DNA from: Intestinimonas butyriciproducens
GTDB taxonomy: Bacteria; Bacillota; Clostridia; Oscillospirales; Oscillospiraceae
DNA: 64,000 nucleotides
Assembly (NCBI RefSeq): GCF_004154955.1
Contig: NZ_CP011524.1
Coordinates: 3,160,507 to 3,224,506 of the forward strand
Direction of reading: 5' to 3'
The notes beneath the pieces are model-generated. The model ran no database searches. It was not told the DNA's origin and saw only the letters and a list, made by a program, of their open reading frames with translations. Each line of letters opens with the position of its first letter. Position 1 is the stretch's first letter. A program made the translations under genes and the position numbers. Below, one piece after another: positions 34,359 through 43,419 of the stretch.

Positions 34359-34372
34359 ATTTCCTTTGTCAA
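34344..34372 (-). promoter_or_regulatory. Promoter of the marR-MFS operon
   Basis: Minus-strand TTGACA (34367-34372), 17 bases and TATCAT (34344-34349). Confidence 0.65.
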
Positions 34373-34387
34373 CGCTTCCCACAAGGA

Positions 34388-34421
34388 CGGCCGCCGCCCG
34401 AAATACCGGGCGGCGGCCTTA
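34388..34421. terminator. Strong GC hairpin, possible terminator
   Basis: GGCCGCCGCCCG pairs exactly with CGGGCGGCGGCC around AAATAC. Only a short T run follows on the plus strand, so it may be part of the adjacent repeat. Confidence 0.4.
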
Positions 34422-34569
34422 GGCTGTCGAAAAGGTCACCCTGTCCGTCATGAGAAGTGTCATCTCCGAGGCGTATGTCCCCGAAAACGGCGAATCTTGT
34501 GTTTCTTCCGTCGTATGTGGACACCGGGATTCTGTGAAGCGCGCCTGCGGGCATTTTTTTGACAGACCA
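34420..34569. repeat. Short intergenic repeat with imperfect inverted ends
   Basis: The ends GGCTGTCGAAAA (34422) and TTTTTTTGACAGACC (to 34567) are imperfect inverted repeats. Inside is CTTCCGTCGTATGTGG, which resembles CTTCCGTCGTCTGCGG in the composite repeat at 30498-30784. No gene is evident. It fills the gap between the nucleoside permease and the marR control region. Confidence 0.4.
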
Positions 34570-34578
34570 CGGCCGCAG

Positions 34579-35574
34579 TCATCGCTCCTCGCGGAAGAAG
34601 GGCAGGCCCAGGCTGGCCGGGGGCTGTTTATCCTTGCTGTTGCGCATGCTGGTGAAGATCAGGACGATCACCGTTACCACATAGGGCAGGATCTTATAGA
34701 GCTGGTCGGGGATGAAGGGGAGCTGGAGCCTTAGGTAGAGGATCATCAGAGCGCCGAAGAGCACCGAGCCCCAGATGGCGTTGACGGGCCGCCACAGGCA
34801 GAAGATGACCAGCGCCACCGCCAGCCAGCCCTCGCCGGAGAGGCCCTCATGGTTCCAGACGCAGCCTGCGATGGTCGTAATATAGACCATGCCGCCGATG
34901 GCCGAAATCCCACCGCCGATCACAGTGGACAGGTACTTGTACTTTGTGACGTTGATTCCGGCAGCGTCTGCGGTGGCGGGACTCTCCCCCACCGCCCGCA
35001 GATGGAGGCCGGGGCGGCTCTTGTTGAAGAAGAACGCCATGGCCACCGCAATGGCCACGCCCAGGTAGACGAAGATGTTGTAGCTGAACAGCAGCGGGCC
35101 CGCCACGGGAATGCTCTGGAGTGCCGCGGGAAAAGGCGAGCCCTGAAAGACCGCCTTGAGCTCGTTGCTGATGGCCACATAACCGCCGGAGGTCACGCGC
35201 ATATACTCGCCGATGAACTGCCCCGCGCCGGTGCCAAAGATGGCCAAGGCCAGACCCGTGACATTCTGGTTGGCCCGGAGCGTGATGGTGATGAAGCTGT
35301 AGATGAGGGCCCCGAACGCGCCCCCCAAGAAGGCGAACAGGATGGCGATGAGCACGGCCACCAGACCGTTTGTGTTTCCGCCGGTCATCATCTCGTAATA
35401 GAAGGCACCGCCTAGGCCCATGGCGCCTCCCATATACATCATGCCCTCCACGCCCAGGTTCAGGTTGCCGGACTTCTCCGACAGGATCTCTCCCACCGTG
35501 CCGAAGAGCAGCGGCGTGCCGTTGAGCACTGCGGCGCTGATGAGGAGAACCAGAAAGCTCTGATTGATGTTCAT
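34579..35574 (-). CDS. Nucleoside ABC importer permease (NupQ/YufQ-like)
   Basis: A 331-residue permease with about nine hydrophobic helices. It belongs to the branched permease family used with BMP-type binding proteins, shown by LGVEGMMYMGGAMG near residue 40, the NQNVTGLALAIFGTGAG stretch near 95, and LHLRAVGESPATADAAGINV near 190, the coupling loop that touches the ATPase. Its start overlaps the end of the first permease gene by four bases. With that permease it should form the membrane channel for nucleoside or purine base uptake. Confidence 0.87.
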   Translation of the reverse strand: MNINQSFLVLLISAAVLNGTPLLFGTVGEILSEKSGNLNLGVEGMMYMGGAMGLGGAFYYEMMTGGNTNGLVAVLIAILFAFLGGAFGALIYSFITITLRANQNVTGLALAIFGTGAGQFIGEYMRVTSGGYVAISNELKAVFQGSPFPAALQSIPVAGPLLFSYNIFVYLGVAIAVAMAFFFNKSRPGLHLRAVGESPATADAAGINVTKYKYLSTVIGGGISAIGGMVYITTIAGCVWNHEGLSGEGWLAVALVIFCLWRPVNAIWGSVLFGALMILYLRLQLPFIPDQLYKILPYVVTVIVLIFTSMRNSKDKQPPASLGLPFFREER

Positions 35575-36662
35575 GCGCCGGACACCTCCTCCCTGTGCTT
35601 TCCCCGGAAGATCATCTGATAGTTGATGAAAAATTCACAGCCCAGCATGCAGAAGAGGAAGATACCGGTGATGATGTCGGAGATGGAGGCAGGGACCGTC
35701 ATGCGGGTCTGCAGGGTGTCCGCCCCCTTCTCCAGCACGGCCAGCAGCCCGGATATCCCGATCATGGCAAAGGGATTGAGCTGGGCCAGCCACGCCACGG
35801 TGATGGCGGTAAAGCCCACTCCGGCCGCCACGCCGTCGTAAAGGGTGTTGTTGGCGCCGGAGCACACGATAAAGCCCACCAGACCGCTGATGGCCCCGGA
35901 GAGGAACATGGTGCGCATGATGATCCGCCCCACGTTCATGCCCGCATAGCGGGCGGTGTTCTCACTCTCTCCGATGACGGCGATCTCATAGCCCTGCTTG
36001 GTATATTTCATGTAGATATACATGAGCACGGTCAGCGCCAGCACGATGATCCAGCCGCAGTGGACCCCGAGGACCTTGGGCAATACGGCGGCGGAGTCGA
36101 ACTGCGGGATAATCTGGGACCCGGGGCGCCCCTCCCAGGGGCCGCCCTGGAGCCATTTGACCACACCGATGATGATATAGTTCATCATCAGAGTGAAGAG
36201 GGTCTCGTTGGTACCCCATCTGGCCTTGAAAAAGGCGGGGATCAGGGCCCACAGGCCGCCGAACAGCGCGCCGGACGCCGCCATGACCGCCAGCAGCACC
36301 GGAGAGGGCAGTTTGTCGTACCAGAAGAGGGCAAAGTAGCTGGCCGCCACAGCCCCCGCGGTGATCTGCCCCTCGGCCCCGATATTCCAAAACCGCATCT
36401 TGAAGCAGGGCGCGATGGCCAGGGCGGTGCCCAGCAAGGGGATGGCGATCTTCACCGTCTGCCAGACGGCCGTCTTTTTGCCCAGGGAGCCGGAGAGGAT
36501 GGTGCCATAGGCCGACACAGGACTATGGCCCATAATGAGGAAAATCAGCGCACCCAGCAGAATGGCCGCCACAAAGGAGCCGCCGCGGATGCACCAGACC
36601 TGCCACCGGGGCATGTCGTCCCGTTTGGCCAGACGGATCAGGGGCGTGTTCTGTTCGTGCAT
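35571..36662 (-). CDS. Nucleoside ABC importer permease (NupP/YufP-like)
   Basis: A 363-residue permease. The amino-terminal helix (SFVAAILLGALIFLIMGHSP) is followed by FWNIGAEGQITAGAVAASYFAL near residue 88 and a coupling loop GYEIAVIGESENTARYAGMNV near 222. The last helices contain VAWLAQLNPFAMIGISGLLAVLEKGAD. This matches the first permease of BMP-linked nucleoside importers. It begins directly after the ATPase gene ends and overlaps the second permease. No purine riboswitch was seen ahead of the operon. Confidence 0.87.
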   Translation of the reverse strand: MHEQNTPLIRLAKRDDMPRWQVWCIRGGSFVAAILLGALIFLIMGHSPVSAYGTILSGSLGKKTAVWQTVKIAIPLLGTALAIAPCFKMRFWNIGAEGQITAGAVAASYFALFWYDKLPSPVLLAVMAASGALFGGLWALIPAFFKARWGTNETLFTLMMNYIIIGVVKWLQGGPWEGRPGSQIIPQFDSAAVLPKVLGVHCGWIIVLALTVLMYIYMKYTKQGYEIAVIGESENTARYAGMNVGRIIMRTMFLSGAISGLVGFIVCSGANNTLYDGVAAGVGFTAITVAWLAQLNPFAMIGISGLLAVLEKGADTLQTRMTVPASISDIITGIFLFCMLGCEFFINYQMIFRGKHREEVSGA

Positions 36663-38207
36663 CTACGCTTCCTCCCTTCCGCCGCCCACCCGGGTCATAA
36701 GCAGGCCGACCTCTTCCTTGGTGGCGGTACGGGCATCCACCACGCCGCTCACCCTGCCGCCGCAGAGGACCAGGATCCGGTCGCACAGCTCCAGCAGGAC
36801 GTCCAGGTCCTCCCCCACGAAAAGAACGGCCACTCCCTTTTTCTTCTGCTCGGTCATCAGATTATAGATGGTATATGAGGTGTTGATGTCCAGACCCCGG
36901 ACGGCATAGGCGCTCATCAGCACCGTGGGCGAGGAGGCGATCTCCCGACCCACCAGCACCTTCTGGACGTTGCCGCCGGAGAGCCGCCGGACGGGGAACT
37001 CCACGCTGGGCGTCACCACCTCCAGGCTCTCCTTCACCTTTAGGGCCAGCTCATTGGGGTCCTTCCGGTTGACGAAGGCGCCCTTCCCCTTCCGCCAGGA
37101 GCGGAGCATCATGTTGCCCGTCATTCCCATGCCGCCCACCAGGCCCATACCCAGCCGGTCCTCGGGCACGAAGGCCAGAGATACGCCGGCCTGCTTGATC
37201 TGCATGGGGGTCCTCCCCACCAGATCGAAGGTCTCCTTCCCCTCCGGCGTATACCGGATCGACCCCTTGGCAATGGGGTAAAGGCCGGCGATGGCCTCCA
37301 GCAACTCCTTCTGGCCCGAGCCGGCGATACCGGCCACGCCCAGGATCTCGCCGCTCCGGGCGGTAAAGCTCACATCGTCCAGCTTCTTCACGCCTTCGGC
37401 ATCCAGGCAGGTGAGCCCCTGGATCTCCAGACGGGGCTCTGGGTTCACAGGCTCAGGGCGGTCAATGTTCAGGGTGACGGCGTGTCCCACCATCATATCG
37501 GTCAGCGCCTGGGGGTTGGTCTCGGCGGTGTTCACCGTGCCGATGTATTTCCCCTTGCGCAGCACCGCCACCTTGTCCGAGAGGGCCATGACCTCGTGGA
37601 GCTTATGGGTAATGATAACGATGGCCTTGCCGTCTGCACGCATGGCGCGGAGAATATCGAAGAGCCGGTCTGTCTCCTGGGGCGTGAGCACCGCTGTAGG
37701 CTCATCCAGAATCAGGATGTCGGCGCCCCGGTAGAGCACCTTGACGATCTCCACCGTCTGCTTCTCGGAGACCGACATATCGTAGACCTTCTTGTTGGGA
37801 TCGATTCCGAAGCCATACCGGTCGCTGATCTCCTTCACCTTCGCCGCGATCTCCCTGCGGTCCAGCCTGCTGCCGTCGTGAAGGCCAAGAACGATGTTCT
37901 CCGCGGCGGTAAAGACGTCGATCAGCTTGAAATGCTGATGGATCATCCCGATCCCGTGGTCGAAGGCGTCCTTGGGGGAACGGATAGCCGCCGGCCTGCC
38001 CTCCACCAGGATCTCCCCCTCGTTGGGAAAGTAGATGCCCGAGAGCATGTTCATCAGGGTGGTCTTTCCGCTGCCGTTCTCTCCCAGCAGGGAAAGTATC
38101 TCACCGCGGTCCAGGGCCAGGTCGATGTCGTCGTTGGCCACCACCTTGCCGAAGCGCTTGGTGATGTGCCGGAGTTCGATTGCATGGACAGTTTCCAAGG
38201 CTGTCAT
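36663..38207 (-). CDS. Nucleoside ABC importer ATPase, two NBDs
   Basis: A 514-residue double ATPase of the sugar/nucleoside (RbsA/MglA-like) class. The first domain has Walker A LLGENGSGKTT near residue 40, signature MSVSEKQTVEIVKVLYRG near 145 and Walker B ILILDEPTAVLTPQE near 163. The second domain has a divergent P-loop GVAGIAGSGQKELLEA near 290, signature LSGGNVQKVLVGRE near 405 and a Walker B region with VLMSAYAVRGLD in place of the usual DEPTRGLD. The degenerate second site is normal for this family. It lies after the binding protein gene across an attenuator-like hairpin and before both permeases. Confidence 0.92.
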   Translation of the reverse strand: MTALETVHAIELRHITKRFGKVVANDDIDLALDRGEILSLLGENGSGKTTLMNMLSGIYFPNEGEILVEGRPAAIRSPKDAFDHGIGMIHQHFKLIDVFTAAENIVLGLHDGSRLDRREIAAKVKEISDRYGFGIDPNKKVYDMSVSEKQTVEIVKVLYRGADILILDEPTAVLTPQETDRLFDILRAMRADGKAIVIITHKLHEVMALSDKVAVLRKGKYIGTVNTAETNPQALTDMMVGHAVTLNIDRPEPVNPEPRLEIQGLTCLDAEGVKKLDDVSFTARSGEILGVAGIAGSGQKELLEAIAGLYPIAKGSIRYTPEGKETFDLVGRTPMQIKQAGVSLAFVPEDRLGMGLVGGMGMTGNMMLRSWRKGKGAFVNRKDPNELALKVKESLEVVTPSVEFPVRRLSGGNVQKVLVGREIASSPTVLMSAYAVRGLDINTSYTIYNLMTEQKKKGVAVLFVGEDLDVLLELCDRILVLCGGRVSGVVDARTATKEEVGLLMTRVGGGREEA

Positions 38208-38324
38208 CCTTCCTTTTCATGCGGCAGGAGCGAAATCCCTTCGGCTTTGGCTCCTGGGCGCCAGACTTGCGCTGGGAAATTCGGCGCGCCGATCCGGGTG
38301 CGGGCGGGCGCCCTTCACAAGAGC

Positions 38325-38350
38325 AAAAGGGGGCTGCCGTCGCAGCCCCC
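38325..38350 (-). terminator. Terminator/attenuator after the binding protein gene
   Basis: On the minus strand GGGGGCTGC pairs with GCAGCCCCC followed by TTTTG. It sits between the binding protein gene and the ATPase gene, an arrangement that usually keeps binding protein in excess over the membrane complex. Confidence 0.7.
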
Positions 38351-38367
38351 TCTTGGTGATACGCGCA

Positions 38368-39645
38368 TCAGAATGCGGAGTTCAGCCACTCGATGCCGTC
38401 AATGGTCAGGGCGAAGTAGGGAGCGGACTGGAAGTAGGACTCGTGGAACGCGCCATCAAACACGGCCTCCTCGGAGTCGGGCGTGAAGTCGCCGTCGGTA
38501 TCCAGCGCAAAGGCCTGGGTCAGCTCAGCGCCGTCAATGGTGAAGGTGGAGGTGTCGAACACCTGGAGGGTCCCGTCATGGATGGCCTTTTCCACCTCGG
38601 CCAGCTTCTCGGCGGTGCCCTCGGCGGCAATGGCCTCGTTGAGATCGGTCATGACCACGGCTCCCATATCCATGCCGTGGCACCAGTCCTGGTCAAAGCT
38701 CTCGCCGTTGGCAACGGCCTCGATGGCGTACTCAAAGTAAACGGACCAGTCGATGCGGGTGGAGATGAGTGAGGCTTCGGGGGCCACGGAGATCATGTCG
38801 TTGTTGTAACCGCAGCTGAAAGCGCCCTTGGACTGGGCGGTGGTGGCGGGAGAGGTGTTGTCGGAGTGCTGGGAGATCATGATGCAGCCCAGGTCGCACA
38901 GCGCGGCGGCGGCGTTCCCCTCTTCCGTGGCGTTGGACCAGGAGCCCACGAACTGGACCTTCATGGTAGTGCTGGGGCACATGCTCTTGGCGCCCAGATA
39001 GTAGGCGGTGAAGCCGGAGATCACTTCCGCGAAGGAATAGGCGCCCACATAGCCGATCACGGCCTGCTCGGGGGTGATGTCGCCGTTGTCGATCATCTCC
39101 TGCATCTTCATGCCGGCCACCACGCCGGCCAGATAACGGCCCTCGTAGATGTTGGCGAAGGCGTTGTGGGTGTTCTCCAGCCCGTCGTTCCAGGAGCCCT
39201 GGTTGGTGCAGGAGATGAACTCCACCTCGGGATAATCGGGAGCCACCTTCAGCATGTAAGGCTCAAAGCCGTAGGAGTTGTTGATGATGAGGTCGCAGCC
39301 CTCCTCGGCCAGCTCGATATTGGCGTCCTCACAGCCGGAGTCCTCGCCGATGTTCCACTTGACGACCCACTCCACCTCGATGCCTTTGGCGGCCAACGCC
39401 TCGGTGGCGGCCTCCTTGCCGCGGACAAAGTTGTAGGTATAGCCCTGGTCGTTCTCGTCGCCGATGCAGATGAGGCCCACCTTCACGGTCTTAGCCGGCT
39501 CAGTGGTGTCGGCGGGCGCGGAAGTATCCGCGGGGGCGGTGGTGTCGGCGGGGGCCGGGGTGGAGTTGCCGGAGCCGCCGGAGCATGCGGCGAGGCTCAG
39601 CGTCATGGCGCCTGCCAGGAACAGGGCAAGAATACGTTTCTTCAT
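38368..39645 (-). CDS. BMP-family nucleoside-binding lipoprotein
   Basis: A 425-residue extracellular binding protein. A signal peptide with lipobox SLAAC ends near residue 21, followed by an acidic, threonine-rich linker (PADTTAPADTSAPADTT). The mature domain begins KVGLICIGDENDQGYTYNF and has EVEFISCTNQGSWN, AYSFAEVISGFTAYYLG and DNTSPATTAQSKGAF, all typical of the PnrA/BMP (Med) family of purine nucleoside receptors. The start at 39645 is chosen because GGAGG lies ten bases upstream, while the ATG at 39654 is too close to that site. It captures substrate for the ABC importer downstream. Confidence 0.9.
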   Translation of the reverse strand: MKKRILALFLAGAMTLSLAACSGGSGNSTPAPADTTAPADTSAPADTTEPAKTVKVGLICIGDENDQGYTYNFVRGKEAATEALAAKGIEVEWVVKWNIGEDSGCEDANIELAEEGCDLIINNSYGFEPYMLKVAPDYPEVEFISCTNQGSWNDGLENTHNAFANIYEGRYLAGVVAGMKMQEMIDNGDITPEQAVIGYVGAYSFAEVISGFTAYYLGAKSMCPSTTMKVQFVGSWSNATEEGNAAAALCDLGCIMISQHSDNTSPATTAQSKGAFSCGYNNDMISVAPEASLISTRIDWSVYFEYAIEAVANGESFDQDWCHGMDMGAVVMTDLNEAIAAEGTAEKLAEVEKAIHDGTLQVFDTSTFTIDGAELTQAFALDTDGDFTPDSEEAVFDGAFHESYFQSAPYFALTIDGIEWLNSAF

Positions 39646-39697
39646 TCTTTTCATTCCTCCTCAAAATAGTTGGTCGATATCCGGATCCGTCAAAATG

Positions 39698-39717
39698 AAA
39701 AACGGCTGCCACAGCCG
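39698..39717 (-). terminator. Short hairpin terminator after xpt
   Basis: On the minus strand CGGCTG, a TGG loop and CAGCCG precede five T. It separates xpt from the binding protein gene. Confidence 0.6.
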
Positions 39718-39859
39718 GGATATCCAAGAAAATGTCGTATACCGCCAGCGGGCAGCCGAAGGGCTCCATCCGCTCATCCCAGGAGAGCGGCGCTCTCTCT
39801 GGCTGCGGCAGCATGCGGGGCGCGCGGGCCCCGCGAAATTTGGTATGCAAACAGGCGCG

Positions 39860-40432
39860 TCAGCAGAACGTGATCCCGTTCTCCTCGCTCATGGACTTGA
39901 CCCGCGCCAGAGATTCCACCCGGACGCCCATGCTGCGGATCAGGTCTCCGCCGGGCTGAAACGCCTTTTCCACGCAGATGCCCGCCCCAACCAAGGTGGC
40001 GCCCGCATCCCGGACCAGATTGATGAGTCCCTGCAGCGCCGAGCCGTTGGCCAGGAAATCGTCAATGAGCAGGACCCGATCGGTGGGAAGCAGAAACTCC
40101 TTGGCCACAATGATATCATACACCTTGCCGTGGGTAAAGGACTCCACCTGAGAGGTATAGACATCCCCCGCGATATTCTTTGTCTTATTTTTTTTGGCGA
40201 AGATCACCGGGCAATGAAAAAACTGCGCAGTCACACACGCGATCCCGATCCCCGATGCCTCGATGGTCAAAATCTTGGTGACTCCGCAGTCCCCGTACAG
40301 CCGCTGAAACTCCTTGCCGATCTCATTGAAGAGGTCCACGTCCATCTGATGGTTCAGAAAACTGTCCACCTTGAGGACGTCGCCGCCCTTAATCTTTCCG
40401 TCCTTCCGGATCCGATCCTCCAAAAGCTTCAT
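39860..40432 (-). CDS. xpt: Xanthine phosphoribosyltransferase
   Basis: A 190-residue PRTase. The PRPP loop appears as VLLIDDFLANGSALQGLINL near residue 122-140, preceded by VTKILTIEASGIGIACVTAQ near 55, both as in Xpt of Bacillus. It converts xanthine and PRPP to XMP for GMP synthesis. It lies just upstream of the nucleoside importer genes and shares the purine theme of the xanthine dehydrogenase island. Unlike many Firmicutes xpt genes, no guanine riboswitch was recognised between the promoter and the start. Confidence 0.93.
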   Translation of the reverse strand: MKLLEDRIRKDGKIKGGDVLKVDSFLNHQMDVDLFNEIGKEFQRLYGDCGVTKILTIEASGIGIACVTAQFFHCPVIFAKKNKTKNIAGDVYTSQVESFTHGKVYDIIVAKEFLLPTDRVLLIDDFLANGSALQGLINLVRDAGATLVGAGICVEKAFQPGGDLIRSMGVRVESLARVKSMSEENGITFC

Positions 40433-40482
40433 TGCAGCCGCTCCTCTGTAAGTATACTCAAAAGCAAAAGTAAGATAACCTT

Positions 40483-40511
40483 ATTCTACAGTAAAATCTA
40501 CCAGCGTTCAA
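40483..40511 (-). promoter_or_regulatory. Promoter of xpt
   Basis: Minus-strand TTGAAC (40506-40511), 17 bases and TAGAAT (40483-40488). The rest of the 320-base gap 40433-40753 contains only this and the divergent promoter at 40615. Confidence 0.65.
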
Positions 40512-40614
40512 TGAAGCAAATGTAACAAAAAACCCAATGTATTCCACACGCTTTTGACGAAAGCGACGGCATGTCCAGCCGTCCCTCCACCTCTTTCCTT
40601 CCTGGAAATAACCG

Positions 40615-40643
40615 TTGTATAACCGCCTCCGACCTGCTAAAAT
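40615..40643 (+). promoter_or_regulatory. Promoter of the SLH/GH18 gene
   Basis: TTGTAT, 17 bases and TAAAAT (40638-40643), followed by a GC-rich leader of about 105 bases. Confidence 0.45.
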
Positions 40644-40753
40644 AGGGTCTGTCGAATCAATTGTTTTACGGTCCGCTTCCACCGGCCTCAGGAGGGCGCG
40701 GATCTCTGCCGCTGCTCCGCCGGTCCCCGGCGGCAGCCTGGAGGAGGAAATCC

Positions 40754-42436
40754 ATGTTTATCAAACGCATCTCCGCGCTCCTGGTCTGCGCTGCCCTGCT
40801 CAGTGGGCTCACCGCTTCGGCCCAGGCAGTGGAGTTTCCCGACGTGTCCACGGAGCACTGGGCCTATGCCGACATTCAAAAGGCTTCGGGATACGGGCTG
40901 ATTCAGGGGCTGGAAGACGGGACCTTTCGTCCGGAGGAGACCCTGAACCGCGCCTCTTTCGTCACCATCCTTCAGCGCATGTTCTCCTGGGAGGACGTAT
41001 TGCCGGCCTCTCCCTCCTTCTCCGATGTCCGGCCCGGCGACTGGTATTACGCGGCCGCCGAGACAGCCCGTGCCCACGGCGTTACCGGCGAGGAGACGCT
41101 CTTTCAGCCTATGGCCTACATCACGCGGGAGGATATGGCGGTCATGCTGGTGCGGGCCCTGGGGTATGAATCCCTGGCCGGCGACATCGCCTCCCTGGGC
41201 GTCCCCTTCCCCGATGTGACCTCCCACCCCGGTCACATCGCCCTCTCCGCCGCCATCGGTATGACCACCGGCGTGGAGGTGGACGGCCAGCTTCTCTTCC
41301 AGCCAGATGCCTTCGCCACCCGTGGACAGGCCGCCGCCATGCTTTCCCGTGTCTACGAGCGCTACTGCTCAACCATCGACTGGCTCAATGGCTTTTACGC
41401 CTTCTCCTCGTATTCCCAAATCTCCTTTACCGACGAGATGGACGTGGTGTCGGTGGGCTGGGCCCGAATGAGCTATGACGCCGACGCCGGCCCCTGGCTC
41501 AACTCCACCAGCTCGGGGGGAAACGACTGGGTCAAGCCGCAGGACGCTTCCACCGCCACCTCTTATTTCCAGGGAAACGGCACGCTCTATACGCTCAACG
41601 TCTATGCAGACACCACACAGGACGTCGCCCTTCCAGACGGCTCCAGGACCAGTGTACTGGAGACCATTCTCCCCGACCCGTCGGTCAGGGCGCAGGCCGT
41701 GGCCGCCTTGACCGACGCGGCTTCGGACTATGCGGGCATCACCATCGACTTTGAAGGACTGCGGACCGATCTCTTAAAGGCCGACTTTGTCTCCTTCATG
41801 ACCGAACTGCGGGCCGCGCTTCCCTCCGGCAAGACCCTCTTTGTCTGCGTTCCCCCCAACGACTGGTACAAGGGCTATGATTTCAGGGCCCTTGGCGAGG
41901 TGTGCGACAAGGTTATCTACATGGTACATGACTATCAGTGGACCAGCGTACCCAGCTATCAGATTGGCAAGCCCATGGGGACCACGGAGGATACCTCCTC
42001 CCCAGTCACCCCCTTCCCCGACGTCTACCGGGCCCTGCAGGCCATCACCGACGCGGAGACCGGTGTGCAGGACAAGCGCAAAATCGCCCTCCAGATCTCC
42101 CTCGGCACGGCGGGTTTTCAGGTGGATGAGAACGGGAACCTCCTCTCCTCCACCATCTACCATCCCACCCAGAATACCATTGCCAAGCGCCTGCTCCAGT
42201 CCGACACGGTGGTGACTTACGACGACCACACCCGCAATCCTGCGGCCCTCTATACCACTGAGGACGGCAGCCGCATTCTTCTCTGGTACGAGGATGCCCG
42301 AAGTGTGGCGGACAAGCTGACCCTGGCCCGGATGTTCGGCATCACAGGGGTGTCGGTGTGGCGCTTGGGAAATATTCCTGCCTACTCCGACGTCCCTAAT
42401 TATGACGTCTGGTCCGCCATTTTGGCCCAGCGGTGA
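40754..42436 (+). CDS. S-layer-homology protein with glycosyl hydrolase family 18 domain
   Basis: A 560-residue secreted protein. A signal peptide (KRISALLVCAALLSGLTASAQA) ends near residue 24. Three SLH modules follow, with the tell-tale FPDVSTEHWAYADIQ, FSDVRPGDWYY and FPDVTSHPGHIALS starts near residues 28, 90 and 150. From about residue 230 the protein resembles GH18 spore-cortex/chitinase-like enzymes. The catalytic motif is YAGITIDFEGL, with D332 and E334 as key acids. Cell-wall anchoring plus a peptidoglycan- or chitin-type glucosaminidase role is likely. The ATG follows GAGGAGGAAA. Confidence 0.82.
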   Translation: MFIKRISALLVCAALLSGLTASAQAVEFPDVSTEHWAYADIQKASGYGLIQGLEDGTFRPEETLNRASFVTILQRMFSWEDVLPASPSFSDVRPGDWYYAAAETARAHGVTGEETLFQPMAYITREDMAVMLVRALGYESLAGDIASLGVPFPDVTSHPGHIALSAAIGMTTGVEVDGQLLFQPDAFATRGQAAAMLSRVYERYCSTIDWLNGFYAFSSYSQISFTDEMDVVSVGWARMSYDADAGPWLNSTSSGGNDWVKPQDASTATSYFQGNGTLYTLNVYADTTQDVALPDGSRTSVLETILPDPSVRAQAVAALTDAASDYAGITIDFEGLRTDLLKADFVSFMTELRAALPSGKTLFVCVPPNDWYKGYDFRALGEVCDKVIYMVHDYQWTSVPSYQIGKPMGTTEDTSSPVTPFPDVYRALQAITDAETGVQDKRKIALQISLGTAGFQVDENGNLLSSTIYHPTQNTIAKRLLQSDTVVTYDDHTRNPAALYTTEDGSRILLWYEDARSVADKLTLARMFGITGVSVWRLGNIPAYSDVPNYDVWSAILAQR

Positions 42437-42472
42437 AGCTGCTGCGCCCATTGATCAGGAGATGATGCGCCC

Positions 42473-43330
42473 ATGCTCACAAAGAAGACCCTTCAGGAAT
42501 TTCTGCTTCTCTCCCTCGGCACGTCTCTGGTATCCATCGGCGTCTATTTCTTTAAGTTTCCCAACCACTTTTCCATGGGCGGCGTCTCCGGTCTCTCTAT
42601 TTTGCTGGGTGAGCTTTTTTCCGCTCCCTGGCTCACCCCCTCCACCTTTAACACCCTAATCAACATCATCTTTCTCGCTTTGGGCTTTGTGGTGCTGGAC
42701 AAGGGCTTTGGGGTCCGTACGGTGTACTGCTCCCTTCTCTACTCCGGTCTGGTCCAGGTCCTTGAGTGGATCTATCCCATGGAGCGTCCCCTCACCGACG
42801 AGCTGATGCTGGAGCTCTTTTTCGCCGTCATTCTGCCGGCCCTGGGCGCGGCCATCCTCTTTAATTTGGGCTCCTCCACCGGTGGTACAGACATTGCGGC
42901 CATGATCCTCAAGAAATATACCGGCCTGGATGTGGGGAGGGCTCTGCTCTACTCAGATGTGCTCATCGCCGCCTCTGCCCTCTTTGTCTTTGACATTACG
43001 GCCGGCCTGTGCTCGTTGTTGGGTCTGGTCCTCAAATCAGTGCTGGTAGACAATGTGATCGAATCCTTGAATCGCCGAAAAGCTTTTATCATCGTCACCT
43101 CTCATCCCGAGATCGCCTGCGGCTACATCACTGACAATCTGGTCCGGGGCGCCACCCTCTGGGATGCCGAGGGGGCCTACACCCATCAGGAACACCATAT
43201 CGTGCTCACGGTCCTCTCCCGGAGTCAGGCCGTCCTCCTCCGCCGCCATCTGAAGGCACAGGATCCCCAGGCTTTTATGATCGTCACCAATTCCAGCGAG
43301 ATTTTTGGAAAAGGCTTTCTCAGGGCCTGA
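42473..43330 (+). CDS. YitT family membrane protein
   Basis: A 285-residue protein. Five to six hydrophobic helices fill the first 190 residues, including the FKFPNHFSMGGVSGLSILLG stretch and the NLGSSTGGTDIAAMILKKYTG motif near 135, both characteristic of the YitT/DUF161 fold. The last 90 residues are a soluble DUF2179 domain (RKAFIIVTSHPEIACGYITD, then RGATLWDAEGAY). The biochemical function is unknown. It follows the SLH/GH18 gene by 36 bases and is closed by a strong terminator. Confidence 0.85.
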   Translation: MLTKKTLQEFLLLSLGTSLVSIGVYFFKFPNHFSMGGVSGLSILLGELFSAPWLTPSTFNTLINIIFLALGFVVLDKGFGVRTVYCSLLYSGLVQVLEWIYPMERPLTDELMLELFFAVILPALGAAILFNLGSSTGGTDIAAMILKKYTGLDVGRALLYSDVLIAASALFVFDITAGLCSLLGLVLKSVLVDNVIESLNRRKAFIIVTSHPEIACGYITDNLVRGATLWDAEGAYTHQEHHIVLTVLSRSQAVLLRRHLKAQDPQAFMIVTNSSEIFGKGFLRA

Positions 43331-43340
43331 CCCGTAATGC

Positions 43341-43396
43341 AAAGTCGGCCCAGAGCGGGGACCTCCTAAATGAGGCCCCCGCTCTGGGCCGGCTTT
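43341..43396 (+). terminator. Terminator after yitT-like gene
   Basis: AAAGTCGGCCCAGAGCGGGG pairs with CCCCGCTCTGGGCCGGCTTT, a long stem followed by a short T run. Confidence 0.75.
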
Positions 43397-43419
43397 GCGC
43401 TTTACGGCTGGACACCGTC

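Noticed and set aside
40433..40480. Guanine riboswitch ahead of xpt
   Set aside because: The leader is short and lacks the three-way junction core sequences of purine riboswitches.
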